The notes beneath the pieces were generated by a model. The model did no database searches, was not told where the DNA came from, and worked only from the letters and a program-made list of their open reading frames with translations. Shown in pieces: positions 63,621-64,000 of a DNA stretch of 64,000 bases. Numbering within the stretch: position 1 is the stretch's first letter; each line of letters begins with the position of its first letter. Origin of the DNA: Nitrospirillum sp034427435 (GTDB lineage Bacteria > Pseudomonadota > Alphaproteobacteria > Azospirillales > Azospirillaceae); the NCBI RefSeq assembly GCF_034427435.1, contig NZ_JAXQNP010000002.1, positions 1,922,001 through 1,986,000 of the forward strand, written 5' to 3'. The translations under genes were made by a program, and so were the position numbers.

Positions 63621-64000
63621 TCACCAATGCCCCTTACGCCGGTTCCAGGCGTACAGCACGTCGGCGAAGCGGTCGTAGGCGAGGCGGGTGAGGGGGCGCA
63701 CCACGCGGTTGCCCAGCAGGGTGGCCAGCCAGGCGTCGCCGGGGGTGTGGCGCCAGATGGCGATGGCGCAGTCGGCGCCCACCAGCAGGCGGCCCTCGGC
63801 ATCCAGGCCATGCAGGCGGCGGCGCACCGCCTCCACATCCGCGCCGAAGCGGGCCAGCGCCTCCGGCTCCCCATTGATGTCGCGGAAGGCGATGATACCG
63901 GCGCGGGCGGCCTGCACCAGGCGGTTGGTCTGCCAGTCGATGCCCGCGTTACAGACGGGGCATTTGGTATTGTACCAGACCGTCAGGCGGGGAGGGGCGG
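63621..64000 (-). CDS. DCC-family thiol-disulfide oxidoreductase-like protein, start outside the window
   Basis: Truncated at the right edge: the frame continues past 64000 towards its start. The visible part carries CPVCNAGI, the C-x-x-C motif of the DUF393/DCC family (thioredoxin-like), followed by the family segments FRDINGEPEALARFG and GRLLVGADCAIAIWRHTPGDAWL. The internal ATG at 63917 lies after the C-x-x-C motif and is not the start. The function of the family is not settled; many members are redox-related. It precedes the DUF2157-like gene on the same strand, probably in one transcript. Confidence 0.8.
   Translation of the reverse strand, partial: APPRLTVWYNTKCPVCNAGIDWQTNRLVQAARAGIIAFRDINGEPEALARFGADVEAVRRRLHGLDAEGRLLVGADCAIAIWRHTPGDAWLATLLGNRVVRPLTRLAYDRFADVLYAWNRRKGHW

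Overview
The window reads as chromosome of a GC-rich, polarly flagellated alphaproteobacterium, most likely Rhodospirillales of the Azospirillum/Nitrospirillum kind. This rests on gene content and order, not on a database search. The pointers are a SciP (DUF1153) regulator beside flagellar genes, FliX, a Caulobacter-like class II flagellar gene order (flgI-flgJ-flgN divergent from fliX, then dksA, then flgH-flgA-flgG-flgF), the yfgM-bamB-der run, and sigma-54-type promoters in front of three flagellar operons. No rRNA, tRNA, CRISPR array, intact insertion sequence or prophage was seen.

Layout. 1-3 kb: edge-truncated class A beta-lactamase, then a FixJ-type response regulator and its histidine kinase. 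3.7-8.3 kb: an unusual NRAMP-family metal transporter with a possible upstream leader ORF, and a TonB-dependent receptor. 8.4-16.4 kb: HrpB helicase, an orphan receiver, phosphatidylethanolamine synthesis (psd-pssA), a methyltransferase, small unknowns, and a receiver protein followed by a conserved unknown. 16.5-24.4 kb: Tex; a 0.5-kb gene-free stretch with DnaA-box-like sites; yfgM-bamB-der; a 402-residue unknown. 24.4-38.2 kb: flagellar region (sciP, flgD, fliK, flgN-like, flgJ, flgI, fliX, dksA, flgH, flgA, flgG, flgF). It is interrupted at 31.7-34.6 kb by an AraC-family regulator and a soluble double-PAS chemoreceptor, separated by markedly AT-rich DNA. 38.4-47.9 kb: cyclophilin, a YdbH/AsmA-like envelope protein, a coiled-coil membrane protein, Tat-type glutathione peroxidase, LptD, a stand-alone Lrp ligand-binding domain and RhlE. 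48.4-51.1 kb: a tiny His-rich exported protein and a long beta-solenoid protein with a hemolysin-type C-terminus. 51.1-64 kb: parE (topoisomerase IV), acyl-CoA thioesterase, small lipoprotein, receiver protein, M1 aminopeptidase, YdcF-like protein, RidA, a RelE/ParE-type toxin-antitoxin pair, a molybdopterin oxidoreductase, a DUF2157-like membrane protein and an edge-truncated DCC-family protein.

Two points affect how the window is read. First, three genes (chemoreceptor, YdbH-like, beta-solenoid), and probably the NRAMP gene, are broken by a loss of one base inside a G or C run. Such a one-sided pattern suggests consensus-sequence error more than biology. Second, flagellar control is partly visible: three GG-N10-GC sigma-54 promoters precede fliK-flgD, flgI-flgJ-flgN and flgF-flgG-flgA-flgH, and the CtrA antagonist SciP lies at the end of the fliK-flgD run. 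I did not find an obviously new multi-gene system. The best leads are the NRAMP variant with its leader ORF, the beta-solenoid and His-rich pair, the AT-rich AraC/chemoreceptor insertion, and several near-perfect palindromic operators with no assigned regulator.
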